A stretch of 64,000 nucleotides of DNA from Rhodanobacter sp. GTDB lineage: Bacteria; Pseudomonadota; Gammaproteobacteria; Xanthomonadales; Rhodanobacteraceae. Both the position numbers and the translations under genes were made by a program. Where the stretch lies: positions 868,001 through 932,000 of the forward strand of contig AP031382.1 of NCBI GenBank assembly GCA_040371205.1, in the 5' to 3' direction. The notes beneath the pieces were generated by a model. The model was not told the DNA's origin and did not search any database. It saw nothing but the letters and a program-made list of their open reading frames with translations. This document shows, piece by piece, positions 54,495 to 62,252 of this stretch; position 1 is the stretch's first letter, and each line of letters starts with the position of its first letter.

Positions 54495-55409
54495 ATGAAG
54501 AAGGAAGATTCGCCCAGTATCGCCGAAGCGGATGCCGCGAGCATCGAGGCCTTCATCGAACGCGTGTGGTCGGAAGACGGCCTGGCCGACCGCACGCTGG
54601 ACGCCTACCGCCGCGACCTCGAAGCCTTGGCCCGCTGGCTGGCCGGGCGCGGCCGCGGCCTGCGCGATGCGCGGCGCGAGGACATCTCGGCTTATCACGG
54701 CGCGCAGTCCGCGGCGGTGCGCTCGATGGCGCGGCGGCAGTCGGTGTTCCGGCGCTACTACGCGTTCCGCGCCCGCGAGACGCCGGGCTTCGAGGATCCC
54801 ACCCTGCTGATCGAGCGCCCGCGCATGCCGCGCAGCCTGCCCAAGGCGCTGGCCGAGCGCGAGATCGAGGCGCTGCTGAACGCTCCCGACAGCGATGGCA
54901 CGCTGGGCCTGCGCGACCGCGCGATGCTGGAGCTGATGTACGCCTCGGGCCTGCGCGTGTCCGAACTGGTCGAACTGCCGCTGGCTGCGCTGAACCCGCG
55001 CCAGGGCGTGCTGCGCGTCACCGGCAAGGGCGGCAAGGATCGCCTCGTGCCGGTCGGCGAAGTGGCGCTGGGCTGGATCGAAAGCTATCTCGTCCGCGCG
55101 CGCCCCGCGCTGGCGAAAGGCCGCCAGCCCGCGGCGTTGTTCCTCAGCCAGCGCGGCGAAGGCATGACGCGGCAGATGTTCTGGACGCTGGTGAAGCGCC
55201 ATGCGCTCAAGGTCGGCATCCAGTCCAAGCGCATCTCGCCGCACGTGCTGCGCCACTCCTTCGCCACCCACCTGCTCAACCACGGCGCCGACCTGCGCGC
55301 GCTGCAGATGCTGCTCGGCCACAGCGCGTTGAGCACCACGCAGATCTACACCCTGGTGGCGAAGGAGGGGCTCAAGCGCTTGCTCGCGCAGCACCATCCG
55401 CGCGGGTGA
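54495..55409 (+). CDS. xerD: Site-specific tyrosine recombinase XerD
   Basis: A 304-residue tyrosine recombinase that resolves chromosome dimers at dif with XerC. The N-terminal SAM-like domain (residues ~12-100) is DRTLDAYRRDLEALARWL. Catalytic residues: R154 (SGLRVSEL), K178 (TGKGGKD), H250 and R253 (ISPHVLRHSFATH), H276 (LLGHSALST) and Y285 (QIYT). The start is the ATG at 54495; an upstream frame would run through the palindrome. xerD followed by dsbC matches the E. coli order, supporting XerD over XerC. Confidence 0.93.
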   Translation: MKKEDSPSIAEADAASIEAFIERVWSEDGLADRTLDAYRRDLEALARWLAGRGRGLRDARREDISAYHGAQSAAVRSMARRQSVFRRYYAFRARETPGFEDPTLLIERPRMPRSLPKALAEREIEALLNAPDSDGTLGLRDRAMLELMYASGLRVSELVELPLAALNPRQGVLRVTGKGGKDRLVPVGEVALGWIESYLVRARPALAKGRQPAALFLSQRGEGMTRQMFWTLVKRHALKVGIQSKRISPHVLRHSFATHLLNHGADLRALQMLLGHSALSTTQIYTLVAKEGLKRLLAQHHPRG

Positions 55410-55478
55410 GTGCGCGCCGCTGTGAGAGAATCGCGCTTTGCGCGCCGCCCTCCCCTGCGGCCACCGAGGTAGAAGACG

Positions 55479-56279
55479 ATGCTTAAGAAGTGGGTGCTGG
55501 CCATCTGCGTCAGCGGGTTCGCCCTGACCGCCTGCGCGGCCGATACGAACGCGTCGGCCACCATCGCTGCCGTGCCCGCCGCCGCGCCCGTGCTGGGCAA
55601 CGGGGTCGACGCCGCCGCGCTGAAGGTGGTGCAGCAGGCGCTGGCGAAGTTGGCGTCCGGCGTGAACGTGGACGTGGTGAACCGCGCGCCGTTGCCGGGC
55701 TTCTACCAGGTGATCGCTTCGGGCCATATGGTCTACGTGAGCACCGACGGCAAGTACCTGCTGAACGGCGACCTGGTCGATCTCGGCACGAAGCAGAGCC
55801 TCAACGACGCCGCCTGGGCCGCGTTCCGCAAGGCCGAGCTGGCCAAGCTGCCCGCGACGGCGCACATCGAGTACGCGCCGGCCAATCCGAAATACCGCAT
55901 CACGGTATTCACCGACGTTACCTGCCCGTACTGCCGGGTGCTGCACGAGCACATGGCCGAGTTGAACAAGGCCGGCGTGGCCGTGGACTACCTCGCGTGG
56001 CCGCGTGCGGGCGTCACCGATGCCGCCGGCCATCCCACCGAAGCCTATGAGGCCATGGTCTCGGCGTGGTGCGCCGCCGACCCCCGGGCCGCGCTGGACG
56101 GCGAGTTTGCCGGCCGTGCGCCGAAGCCGGCCCACTGCGCCAATCCCGTGCGGCAGGAATTCGACCTGGGCGTGAGGCTAGGCGTCAGTGGCACCCCGGC
56201 CATCATCACGTCCAGCGGCCGCATGATCGGCGGCTACCTCACGCCGGCGCAGCTGCTGCAGGTGTTGCGCACGGAGTAA
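55479..56279 (+). CDS. dsbC: Thiol:disulfide interchange protein DsbC
   Basis: A 266-residue periplasmic disulfide isomerase. The dimerisation domain is residues ~45-125 (VDVVNRAPLPGFYQVIASG), then the thioredoxin fold with the active site C149-P-Y-C152 in DVTCPYCRVLHEHM. The cis-Pro loop is SGTPAIITSSGR. The second, structural disulfide cysteines are visible in SAWCAAD and PAHCANP. The signal peptide ends in LTAC, a lipobox (C19), so the protein may be lipid-anchored. It lies 69 bp after xerD. Confidence 0.9.
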   Translation: MLKKWVLAICVSGFALTACAADTNASATIAAVPAAAPVLGNGVDAAALKVVQQALAKLASGVNVDVVNRAPLPGFYQVIASGHMVYVSTDGKYLLNGDLVDLGTKQSLNDAAWAAFRKAELAKLPATAHIEYAPANPKYRITVFTDVTCPYCRVLHEHMAELNKAGVAVDYLAWPRAGVTDAAGHPTEAYEAMVSAWCAADPRAALDGEFAGRAPKPAHCANPVRQEFDLGVRLGVSGTPAIITSSGRMIGGYLTPAQLLQVLRTE

Positions 56280-56285
56280 GCCGGC

Positions 56286-56864
56286 CTAGCCCGCCACGGC
56301 CAGTTGCATCCCCAGGTCGAGCAGCGGCCGCGCGACCAGGATGCGCGCCAGCAGCAGGCCGACGATGACCACCGTCGGCGAAAAGTCGATCATGCCCACC
56401 GTCAGCTTGCCGCGCAGCGGCCGCAGCAAGGGATCGGTAATGGTGCCGAGCAGGCGCTGCAGCGGATGGTAGGGGTCGGGGGCGAACATGCTCATCAGCG
56501 ACCAGGCGAACACCAGTACCAGGTAGAACAGCAGGGCATAGTCCAGCAGCTCGGCCAGCGACAGCACGAGCAGGCCGATGGCGTGCGGCAGGAAGCCGAA
56601 CACCAGCACGAACAGCACGGCGCGCTTCAGCAGCATCGCCAGCCAGGCCACCAGCAGGGCGGCGAGGTTGATGCGCCGCCAGTTGGGCAGCACGCGCCGG
56701 ACCGGCGCGAGTACCGGGTTGGTGCTGCGATAGACGAACTGGCTGAGCGGATTGTGGAAATCCGCGCGGCAGGCTTCGGCCGCGACACGCAGCAGGAACA
56801 GCGTGGCGACGGCATCGAAGGCGAGTTCGACCAGCAGGGCGATAGCTTTGAGCAGATAGCTCAC
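56286..56864 (-). CDS. yggT: YggT family membrane protein
   Basis: A 192-residue protein with two YggT repeats, each of two helices: LLRVAAEACRADFHNPLSQFVYRSTNPVLAPVRRVLP, and DPYHPLQRLLGTITDPLLRPLRGKLTV. The GTG start at 56864 overlaps the proC stop by 4 bp. yggT commonly follows proC. YggT proteins are linked to osmotic or cation stress and, in Gram-positives, to cell-division proteins. It is convergent with dsbC, 6 bp apart. Confidence 0.88.
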   Translation of the reverse strand: MSYLLKAIALLVELAFDAVATLFLLRVAAEACRADFHNPLSQFVYRSTNPVLAPVRRVLPNWRRINLAALLVAWLAMLLKRAVLFVLVFGFLPHAIGLLVLSLAELLDYALLFYLVLVFAWSLMSMFAPDPYHPLQRLLGTITDPLLRPLRGKLTVGMIDFSPTVVIVGLLLARILVARPLLDLGMQLAVAG

Positions 56865-57688
56865 GATTGCGGCTCCTTGTCCAGGGCGTCGGCCAGTTCC
56901 GCGCCGCGGCGGGTGGCGGCGGCGACCGCGCGTGCCGCGATGCGCGGCAGGCCGTCGGCGGCGAAGCTTTCCAGCGCCGCCTGGGTGGTGCCGTTGGGGG
57001 AGGTGACGCGGCGGCGCAGTTCGGCCGGGTCTTCGCCGCTTTCCACCAGCATGCGGCCGGCGCCCAGGCAGGTCTGCGCGGCCAGCGCGCGGGCGGTGTC
57101 GCGCGGCAGGCCCTGCGCCACGGCGGCGTCTTCCAGCGCTTCGACCAGGGCGAAGAAATAGGCCGGGCCGGAACCGGAGAGCGCGGTGACGGTGTCCATC
57201 AGCGACTCGTCGGCGATCCAGCGGGTGAGCCCGGCGGCGTCCATGATGTGCTGCGCCTGCGCCTTCTGCGCGGGGCTGACACGGCCGTTGGCGCACAGGC
57301 CGGTGGCGCCGGCGCCGATCAGCGCCGGCGTGTTCGGCATGCAGCGCACGATGGGCAGGCTGCCCAGCCAGCGTTCCAACTGGTCCAGCCGCACGCCGGC
57401 AATGATCGAGATCAGCAGCGGACGCCGGCCCTGCATGGCCATGCGCAGCTCGGCCTGCACCATGGGCATGGCTTGCGGTTTCACCGCCAGCACCACCACG
57501 TCGGCATCGGTCACGGCCAGCCGGTTTTCGGCGAACGTGGCGATGCCGAAGTCGTGGCCCAGCCGGTCGCGGGTCTCGGCCAGCGGTTCGGCCACGCGGA
57601 CGTCGGCGGGCGCCATACCGGTGGCCAGCAGGCCGCCGATCAGGCTGCGCGCCATGTTGCCGCCGCCGATGAAGGCGATGCGTGTCAT
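56861..57688 (-). CDS. proC: Pyrroline-5-carboxylate reductase ProC
   Basis: A 275-residue NADPH-dependent enzyme for the last step of proline synthesis. The Rossmann motif is GGGNMARSLIGGLL at the N-terminus; VKPQAM and VRCMPNTPALIGAGATGL are family sites, and the C-terminal signature is LSGSGPAYFFALVEALEDAAVAQGLPR. The start is the ATG at 57688 (MTRIAFIGGGNMA). The usual neighbour yggS is not between proC and pilT. Confidence 0.93.
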   Translation of the reverse strand: MTRIAFIGGGNMARSLIGGLLATGMAPADVRVAEPLAETRDRLGHDFGIATFAENRLAVTDADVVVLAVKPQAMPMVQAELRMAMQGRRPLLISIIAGVRLDQLERWLGSLPIVRCMPNTPALIGAGATGLCANGRVSPAQKAQAQHIMDAAGLTRWIADESLMDTVTALSGSGPAYFFALVEALEDAAVAQGLPRDTARALAAQTCLGAGRMLVESGEDPAELRRRVTSPNGTTQAALESFAADGLPRIAARAVAAATRRGAELADALDKEPQS

Positions 57689-57946
57689 GGTAGTCCTTAC
57701 GATTGCGAGGGCAGGCCGCATACCTTACCGGAGTGGGCGTCGTCCTGCGCCGTGCCGGTTTCGGTGACGTGGTGCGCAAACCATTGCAAAGGCTGGCTGT
57801 TCGCCCTGTGCCGCGAGTAGTATCGTCACGCTGCAGGGGGAATCGGATGGCTGGGCCGCGCCGCGCATCGTGCCGCGTGCCGCGTTCGCGCCTTTCCGCT
57901 GCAGCCATCGCCATACATCCTGACGACCGGTTGAGGGGAACCACGC

Positions 57947-58984
57947 ATGGACATTGCCGAACTGCTTGCCTTCTCGGTGAAGAACAAGGCCTCGGACTTG
58001 CACCTGTCCGCCGGCTTGCCGCCGATGATCCGCGTTGACGGCGACGTGCGCCGCATCAACATTCCGGCCCTGGAGCACAAGCAGGTGCACTCGCTGGTGT
58101 ACGACATCATGTCGGACAAGCAGCGGCGCGATTACGAGGAATTCCTCGAAACCGACTTCTCGTTCGAGATCCCCGGCCTGGCGCGCTTCCGCGTCAACGC
58201 GTTCACCCAGAACCGCGGCGCCGGCGCGGTGTTCCGCACCATTCCGTCCGAGGTGCTCACGCTGGAGGACCTCGCCTGCCCGCGCGTGTTCAAGGAACTG
58301 ATCGAGCAGCCGCAAGGCCTGATCCTGGTGACCGGCCCCACCGGCTCGGGCAAGTCCACCACGCTGGCGGCGATGGTCGACCACATCAACAAGAACGAAT
58401 ACGGGCACATGCTCACGATCGAGGACCCGATCGAGTTCGTGCATACCTCGCAGAAGTGCCTGGTCAACCAGCGCGAGGTGCACCGCGACACGCACGGCTT
58501 CAACGAGGCACTGCGCTCGGCGCTGCGCGAGGACCCGGACTACATCCTGGTCGGCGAGTTGCGCGACCTGGAAACCATCCGCCTGGCGCTGACCGCCGCG
58601 GAAACCGGCCATTTGGTGTTCGCCACCGTGCACACCAGCTCGGCGGCCAAGACCATCGACCGCATCATCGACGTGTTCCCCGCCGGCGAGAAGCCGATGG
58701 TGCGCTCGATGCTCTCCGAGTCGCTGCGCGCGGTGATCTCGCAGTCGCTGCTGAAGAAGACCGGCGGCGGCCGCATCGCGGCGCACGAGATCATGGTGGC
58801 CGTGCCCGCCATCCGCAACCTGATCCGCGAGGACAAGGTGGCGCAGATGTATTCGGCGATCCAGACCGGCCAGCAGTTCGGCATGCAGACGCTGGACCAG
58901 TGCCTGCAGGACCTGGTGAAGCGCGGCCTGGTGTCGCGCCAGGAGGCAAGCAGCTATGCCAAGAACAAGGACCTGTTCAAGTGA
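57947..58984 (+). CDS. pilT: Type IV pilus retraction ATPase PilT
   Basis: A 345-residue hexameric ATPase that powers pilus retraction and twitching. Walker A is GPTGSGKST at residues 130-138. The Asp and His boxes include EDPIEFVHTS and GHLVFATVHTSSAAKTIDRI, and the C-terminal AIRNLIRE is the PilT-specific retraction motif. ILVGELRD is Walker B. Start ATG at 57947. pilU follows 124 bp downstream on the same strand, the conserved pair in Xanthomonadales and Pseudomonas. Confidence 0.95.
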   Translation: MDIAELLAFSVKNKASDLHLSAGLPPMIRVDGDVRRINIPALEHKQVHSLVYDIMSDKQRRDYEEFLETDFSFEIPGLARFRVNAFTQNRGAGAVFRTIPSEVLTLEDLACPRVFKELIEQPQGLILVTGPTGSGKSTTLAAMVDHINKNEYGHMLTIEDPIEFVHTSQKCLVNQREVHRDTHGFNEALRSALREDPDYILVGELRDLETIRLALTAAETGHLVFATVHTSSAAKTIDRIIDVFPAGEKPMVRSMLSESLRAVISQSLLKKTGGGRIAAHEIMVAVPAIRNLIREDKVAQMYSAIQTGQQFGMQTLDQCLQDLVKRGLVSRQEASSYAKNKDLFK

Positions 58985-59108
58985 GGACATGGCGAGGCGC
59001 GGCGCCCGGATGCCTGTCTCCGGTTTCGTCCCGTCGCGGCCTCGCAGGGGCGCGGGTTTCGTTGCTGGAGGCCCGCGGCTCGTCTTTCTTCTCTCGCGGA
59101 CATGAGCC

Positions 59109-60275
59109 ATGAGCGACTTCGACTTCACCTCCTTCCTCAAGCTGATGGTGCACAAGCAGGCGTCCGACCTGTTCATCACCGCCGGCGTGGCGCCGTCGAT
59201 GAAGGTGCAGGGCCGCATCGTGCCGATCACGCAGAGCCCGCTGTCCATGCAGCAGTCGCGCGACATGGTGCTCAACGTGATGACGCCCTCGCAGCGCGAG
59301 GAATTCGAAAAGACCCACGAGTGCCAGTTCGCGATTTCCGCCCAGGGCGTGGGCCGCTTCCGCGTGTCCTGCTTCTACCAGCGCAATTGCGTGGGCATGG
59401 TGTTGCGCCGGATCGAGTCCAAGATCCCGACCATCGAGGACCTGAACCTGCCGCCGATCATCAAGCAGCTGGCGATGACCAAGCGCGGCATCATCATCTT
59501 CGTCGGCGGCACCGGCACCGGCAAATCCACCTCGCTGGCGTCGATGATCGGCTACCGCAACGCCAACTCGACCGGCCACATCATCACCATCGAGGACCCG
59601 ATCGAATACGTGCACAAGCACGAGGGCTGCATCATCACCCAGCGCGAGATCGGCATCGACACCGACAGCTGGGAGAACGCGCTGAAGAACACGCTGCGCC
59701 AGGCGCCCGACGTGATCATGATCGGCGAGGTGCGCACGCGCGAGACGATGGAGCACGCGATCAACTTCTCCGAAACCGGCCACCTCTGCCTGTGCACGCT
59801 GCATGCGAACAACGCCAACCAGGCGATGGACCGCATCCTGCACTTCTTCCCCGAGGACCGGCGCCAGCAGCTGTTCATGGACCTGTCGCTGAACCTCAAG
59901 GGCGTGGTGGCGCAGCAGTTGATCCCCACGCCGGACGGCAAGGCGCGCCGGGTGGCGGTGGAAGTGCTGCTGGGCACGCCGCTGGTGCAGGACTACATCC
60001 GCCAGGGCGAGATCCACAAGCTCAAGGACGTGATGAAGGAATCCAACCTGCTCGGCATGAAGACTTTCGACCAAAGCCTGGTCGAGCTGTACCACGCCGG
60101 CGAGATCAGCTACGAGGACGCGTTGCGCCACGCCGACAGCTCGAACGAGGTGCGTCTGCGCATCAAGCTGGCGCAGGGCGGCGACGCGCACACGCTGTCG
60201 CAGGGGCTGGAGGGCGTGGAAGTGGAGCAGACGCGCGGCGGCGACGCCTTCGGCGGCGCCATGCTGAAGCGCTGA
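59109..60275 (+). CDS. pilU: Type IV pilus retraction ATPase PilU
   Basis: A 388-residue PilT paralogue that assists PilT under load. Walker A is GGTGTGKSTS, EDPIEYVHKHEG and IMIGEVRTRETMEHAI (Walker B) follow, and GHLCLCTLHANNANQAMDRI is the His-box region. The C-terminus is about 40 residues longer than PilT. The ATG at 59109 lies 125 bp after pilT. A very strong hairpin terminator follows. Confidence 0.94.
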   Translation: MSDFDFTSFLKLMVHKQASDLFITAGVAPSMKVQGRIVPITQSPLSMQQSRDMVLNVMTPSQREEFEKTHECQFAISAQGVGRFRVSCFYQRNCVGMVLRRIESKIPTIEDLNLPPIIKQLAMTKRGIIIFVGGTGTGKSTSLASMIGYRNANSTGHIITIEDPIEYVHKHEGCIITQREIGIDTDSWENALKNTLRQAPDVIMIGEVRTRETMEHAINFSETGHLCLCTLHANNANQAMDRILHFFPEDRRQQLFMDLSLNLKGVVAQQLIPTPDGKARRVAVEVLLGTPLVQDYIRQGEIHKLKDVMKESNLLGMKTFDQSLVELYHAGEISYEDALRHADSSNEVRLRIKLAQGGDAHTLSQGLEGVEVEQTRGGDAFGGAMLKR

Positions 60276-60294
60276 GGATTCCGCGCGGCAACGG

Positions 60295-60335
60295 CGAAAC
60301 GAAGAAGGCGCCCGATGGGCGCCTTCTTCGTTTCG
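60295..60335. terminator. 19-bp perfect hairpin terminator after pilU
   Basis: cgaaacgaagaaggcgccc (60295-60313) is exactly complementary to gggcgccttcttcgtttcg (60317-60335) with a 3-nt loop. It lies between convergent genes that end at 60275 and 60349 and should stop transcription from both sides. Confidence 0.85.
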
Positions 60336-60348
60336 GTCCGCGAACGGA

Positions 60349-62148
60349 TTACTGCTTCAGCGTGGTGTGGCTGGTGACGACCAGGCCATCGGCGTCCACG
60401 TGCATCTCGGCGTCGATGCCGTCCACGCGCCGGGCCTGCGCTTCCATCGCGGTGAACTGCGCCTTGCTGCGGGCAGCATCGGCGGCGGCCTGGGAGGCCT
60501 CGTCGGCCGGCGTATCGGTGCCGTTGAGCGTGGGCTCGTCGCTCTTGCTCATTTCATCGGCCGCGGCGGCGAGGCTGTCGGCCTTGGCCTCCATGTACTT
60601 CAACCATTCCAGGTACATGGCGCCGGAGAGGTGCATGCGCGCCATCTGGCCGGGTTCGCCGCCGGCGTCGTGCAGGGCGGCGGCGAGCTTGCCGTTCTCG
60701 CCGTTGCCGATGCCCAGCGCCAGTGCCTTGTCGCCCAGGGCGACCCAGGCCGGCTGGCCGAGCATGCCGGTCATCTCCTGCGGCAGCGCCACCGGCGCGC
60801 CGTTCGCGACGGGCTTGAGCGTGGCCAGGGCGGGCGCCATCAGCTGCCCGGTGGCCAGCAGGCCGGCCGGATCGCTGGTGCCGACCACGATGCGGCCGGT
60901 GAAGCTCGGCAGGCTGCTGGTCTTGTCGTTGCCCAGCGTGTCCAGCGCGATGCGCACGCCGAGCAGGTTGCCGAACGGCGGGATCGCCGTCTTCGGCAGC
61001 GCGGCGCCCAGCTTGGCGAAGCTGTCATTGAGGTCGACCAGCATCGGGCAGGTGAACGGCTTGGCCGCCACCGCATCGGCCTGCGCCGACCAGAACGTGC
61101 GCAGCGCCGCCACCGGCACGGCGAGGCTCAGGTCGAGCGGCGCGGCGTTGCCGTTGCTGCCCAGCCCGGGAAGCTCCACCGCGAGGCCGCTGAAGGCCTT
61201 GGTGATGTCGTCGGCCAGGGCGAGGTCGAAGCGCGCATCCTGATGCGTGGCGTCCAGCCGCGTGTAGCCGAAGCTCATGCCCGGTACGCGCGCGGCGATG
61301 CGGCTGGCTTCGGGGGCGCAGCTGGGCGAGGACTTCAACAGGTTCGCCACCGGTTCGCCGGTTTTGGCGGACTCGGCGCTGGCGCGCGCCTTCTCGATCG
61401 AGGCGATCAGCGGGTCGTCGCCGGAAACCACCAGCGGCAGCACGCGGGTGAGGTCGAGCTGGCCCACCAGCCATTTCGCGTAGCCCTTCTTGCTGGCCAG
61501 CTCGGCGAGGCGGCCGTCGTCCTGCAGGCTCTTCGCCGGGCGGTCCAGGCCCAGGGTCTGGCGCAACAGCGGTACGGAAGGATCGGCAGGCAGCAGCGCC
61601 GCCACCACCTGCTTGCCGTCCACGGCCAGGATCACCTCGGTGCCGGAGGCCGGCAGCACTTGCCGGCGGTAACTCAGCGTGCCGATGCTCGCGGTATCGA
61701 GCTTCTTGCCGTAGGCGGTTTCGAGGCGGCTGACGAAGCCTTCGAACGCCTTGGGATCGCTCAATTCGACGCGCAGCACCGGCGACATGCCTTCGCCGTA
61801 GAACGCGAACCGGCCCTTGAGGTCGAGGCCGTTGGCCTGCGCGAAACCCTCGACGGTGTTGCCCTTGAACTCCGCGGCGAACGCGCGCACCAGTCGCGCG
61901 GCGTCGGGATCGTGCGCCTGTTCGCGCGCGGCGAAGGCTTCCATCTGGGCCAGCTGCGACGGCAGCTGCTGGTCGGCCTGGGCGAGTAGCGCCTTCTGCG
62001 TGTCGTCGTCCAGCACGGCCAGGTTGGCGGCTACATAGGGCGTGTCGGCCGGCACGAAGGCCAGTGGCGCGTTCTTGTCCTTGTGCGAGCAGGCCGCCAG
62101 CGCGACGCAGGCCAGACCCAGCGCGATGAAGCGCGTCCTCGATTGCAT
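60349..62148 (-). CDS. Large lipoprotein of unknown function
   Basis: A 599-residue lipoprotein starting MQSRTRFIALGLACVALAACSHKDK, with the lipobox LAAC. The mature part is soluble and looks like a two-domain fold: AFVPADTPYVAANLAVL near the start resembles the opening of DUF3352-like proteins, and SLAVPVAALRTFWSAQADAVAAKPF lies in the middle. The C-terminus is Ala-rich and charged (ADSLAAAADEMSKSD). Two widely spaced cysteines (SSPSCAPEAS, PFTCPMLVDL) may pair. I do not recognise its function. It lies 104 bp downstream of dnaE on the same strand. Confidence 0.75.
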   Translation of the reverse strand: MQSRTRFIALGLACVALAACSHKDKNAPLAFVPADTPYVAANLAVLDDDTQKALLAQADQQLPSQLAQMEAFAAREQAHDPDAARLVRAFAAEFKGNTVEGFAQANGLDLKGRFAFYGEGMSPVLRVELSDPKAFEGFVSRLETAYGKKLDTASIGTLSYRRQVLPASGTEVILAVDGKQVVAALLPADPSVPLLRQTLGLDRPAKSLQDDGRLAELASKKGYAKWLVGQLDLTRVLPLVVSGDDPLIASIEKARASAESAKTGEPVANLLKSSPSCAPEASRIAARVPGMSFGYTRLDATHQDARFDLALADDITKAFSGLAVELPGLGSNGNAAPLDLSLAVPVAALRTFWSAQADAVAAKPFTCPMLVDLNDSFAKLGAALPKTAIPPFGNLLGVRIALDTLGNDKTSSLPSFTGRIVVGTSDPAGLLATGQLMAPALATLKPVANGAPVALPQEMTGMLGQPAWVALGDKALALGIGNGENGKLAAALHDAGGEPGQMARMHLSGAMYLEWLKYMEAKADSLAAAADEMSKSDEPTLNGTDTPADEASQAAADAARSKAQFTAMEAQARRVDGIDAEMHVDADGLVVTSHTTLKQ

Positions 62149-62252
62149 GGTGTTCCCCGAATTGGTGGATGCACGCGAATTATGCCTGTTTCGGCGTTGC
62201 TGCGGCGCGGAACGGCAAGGGTTTCCGCCGTTTCGCCAAGCCATGGCGGCCG

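Noticed and set aside
54292-54498. Short open frames inside the 164-bp palindrome (about 68 and 100 codons)
   Set aside because: They exist only because the palindrome lacks stops; both arms give mirror-like peptides and no ribosome site fits.
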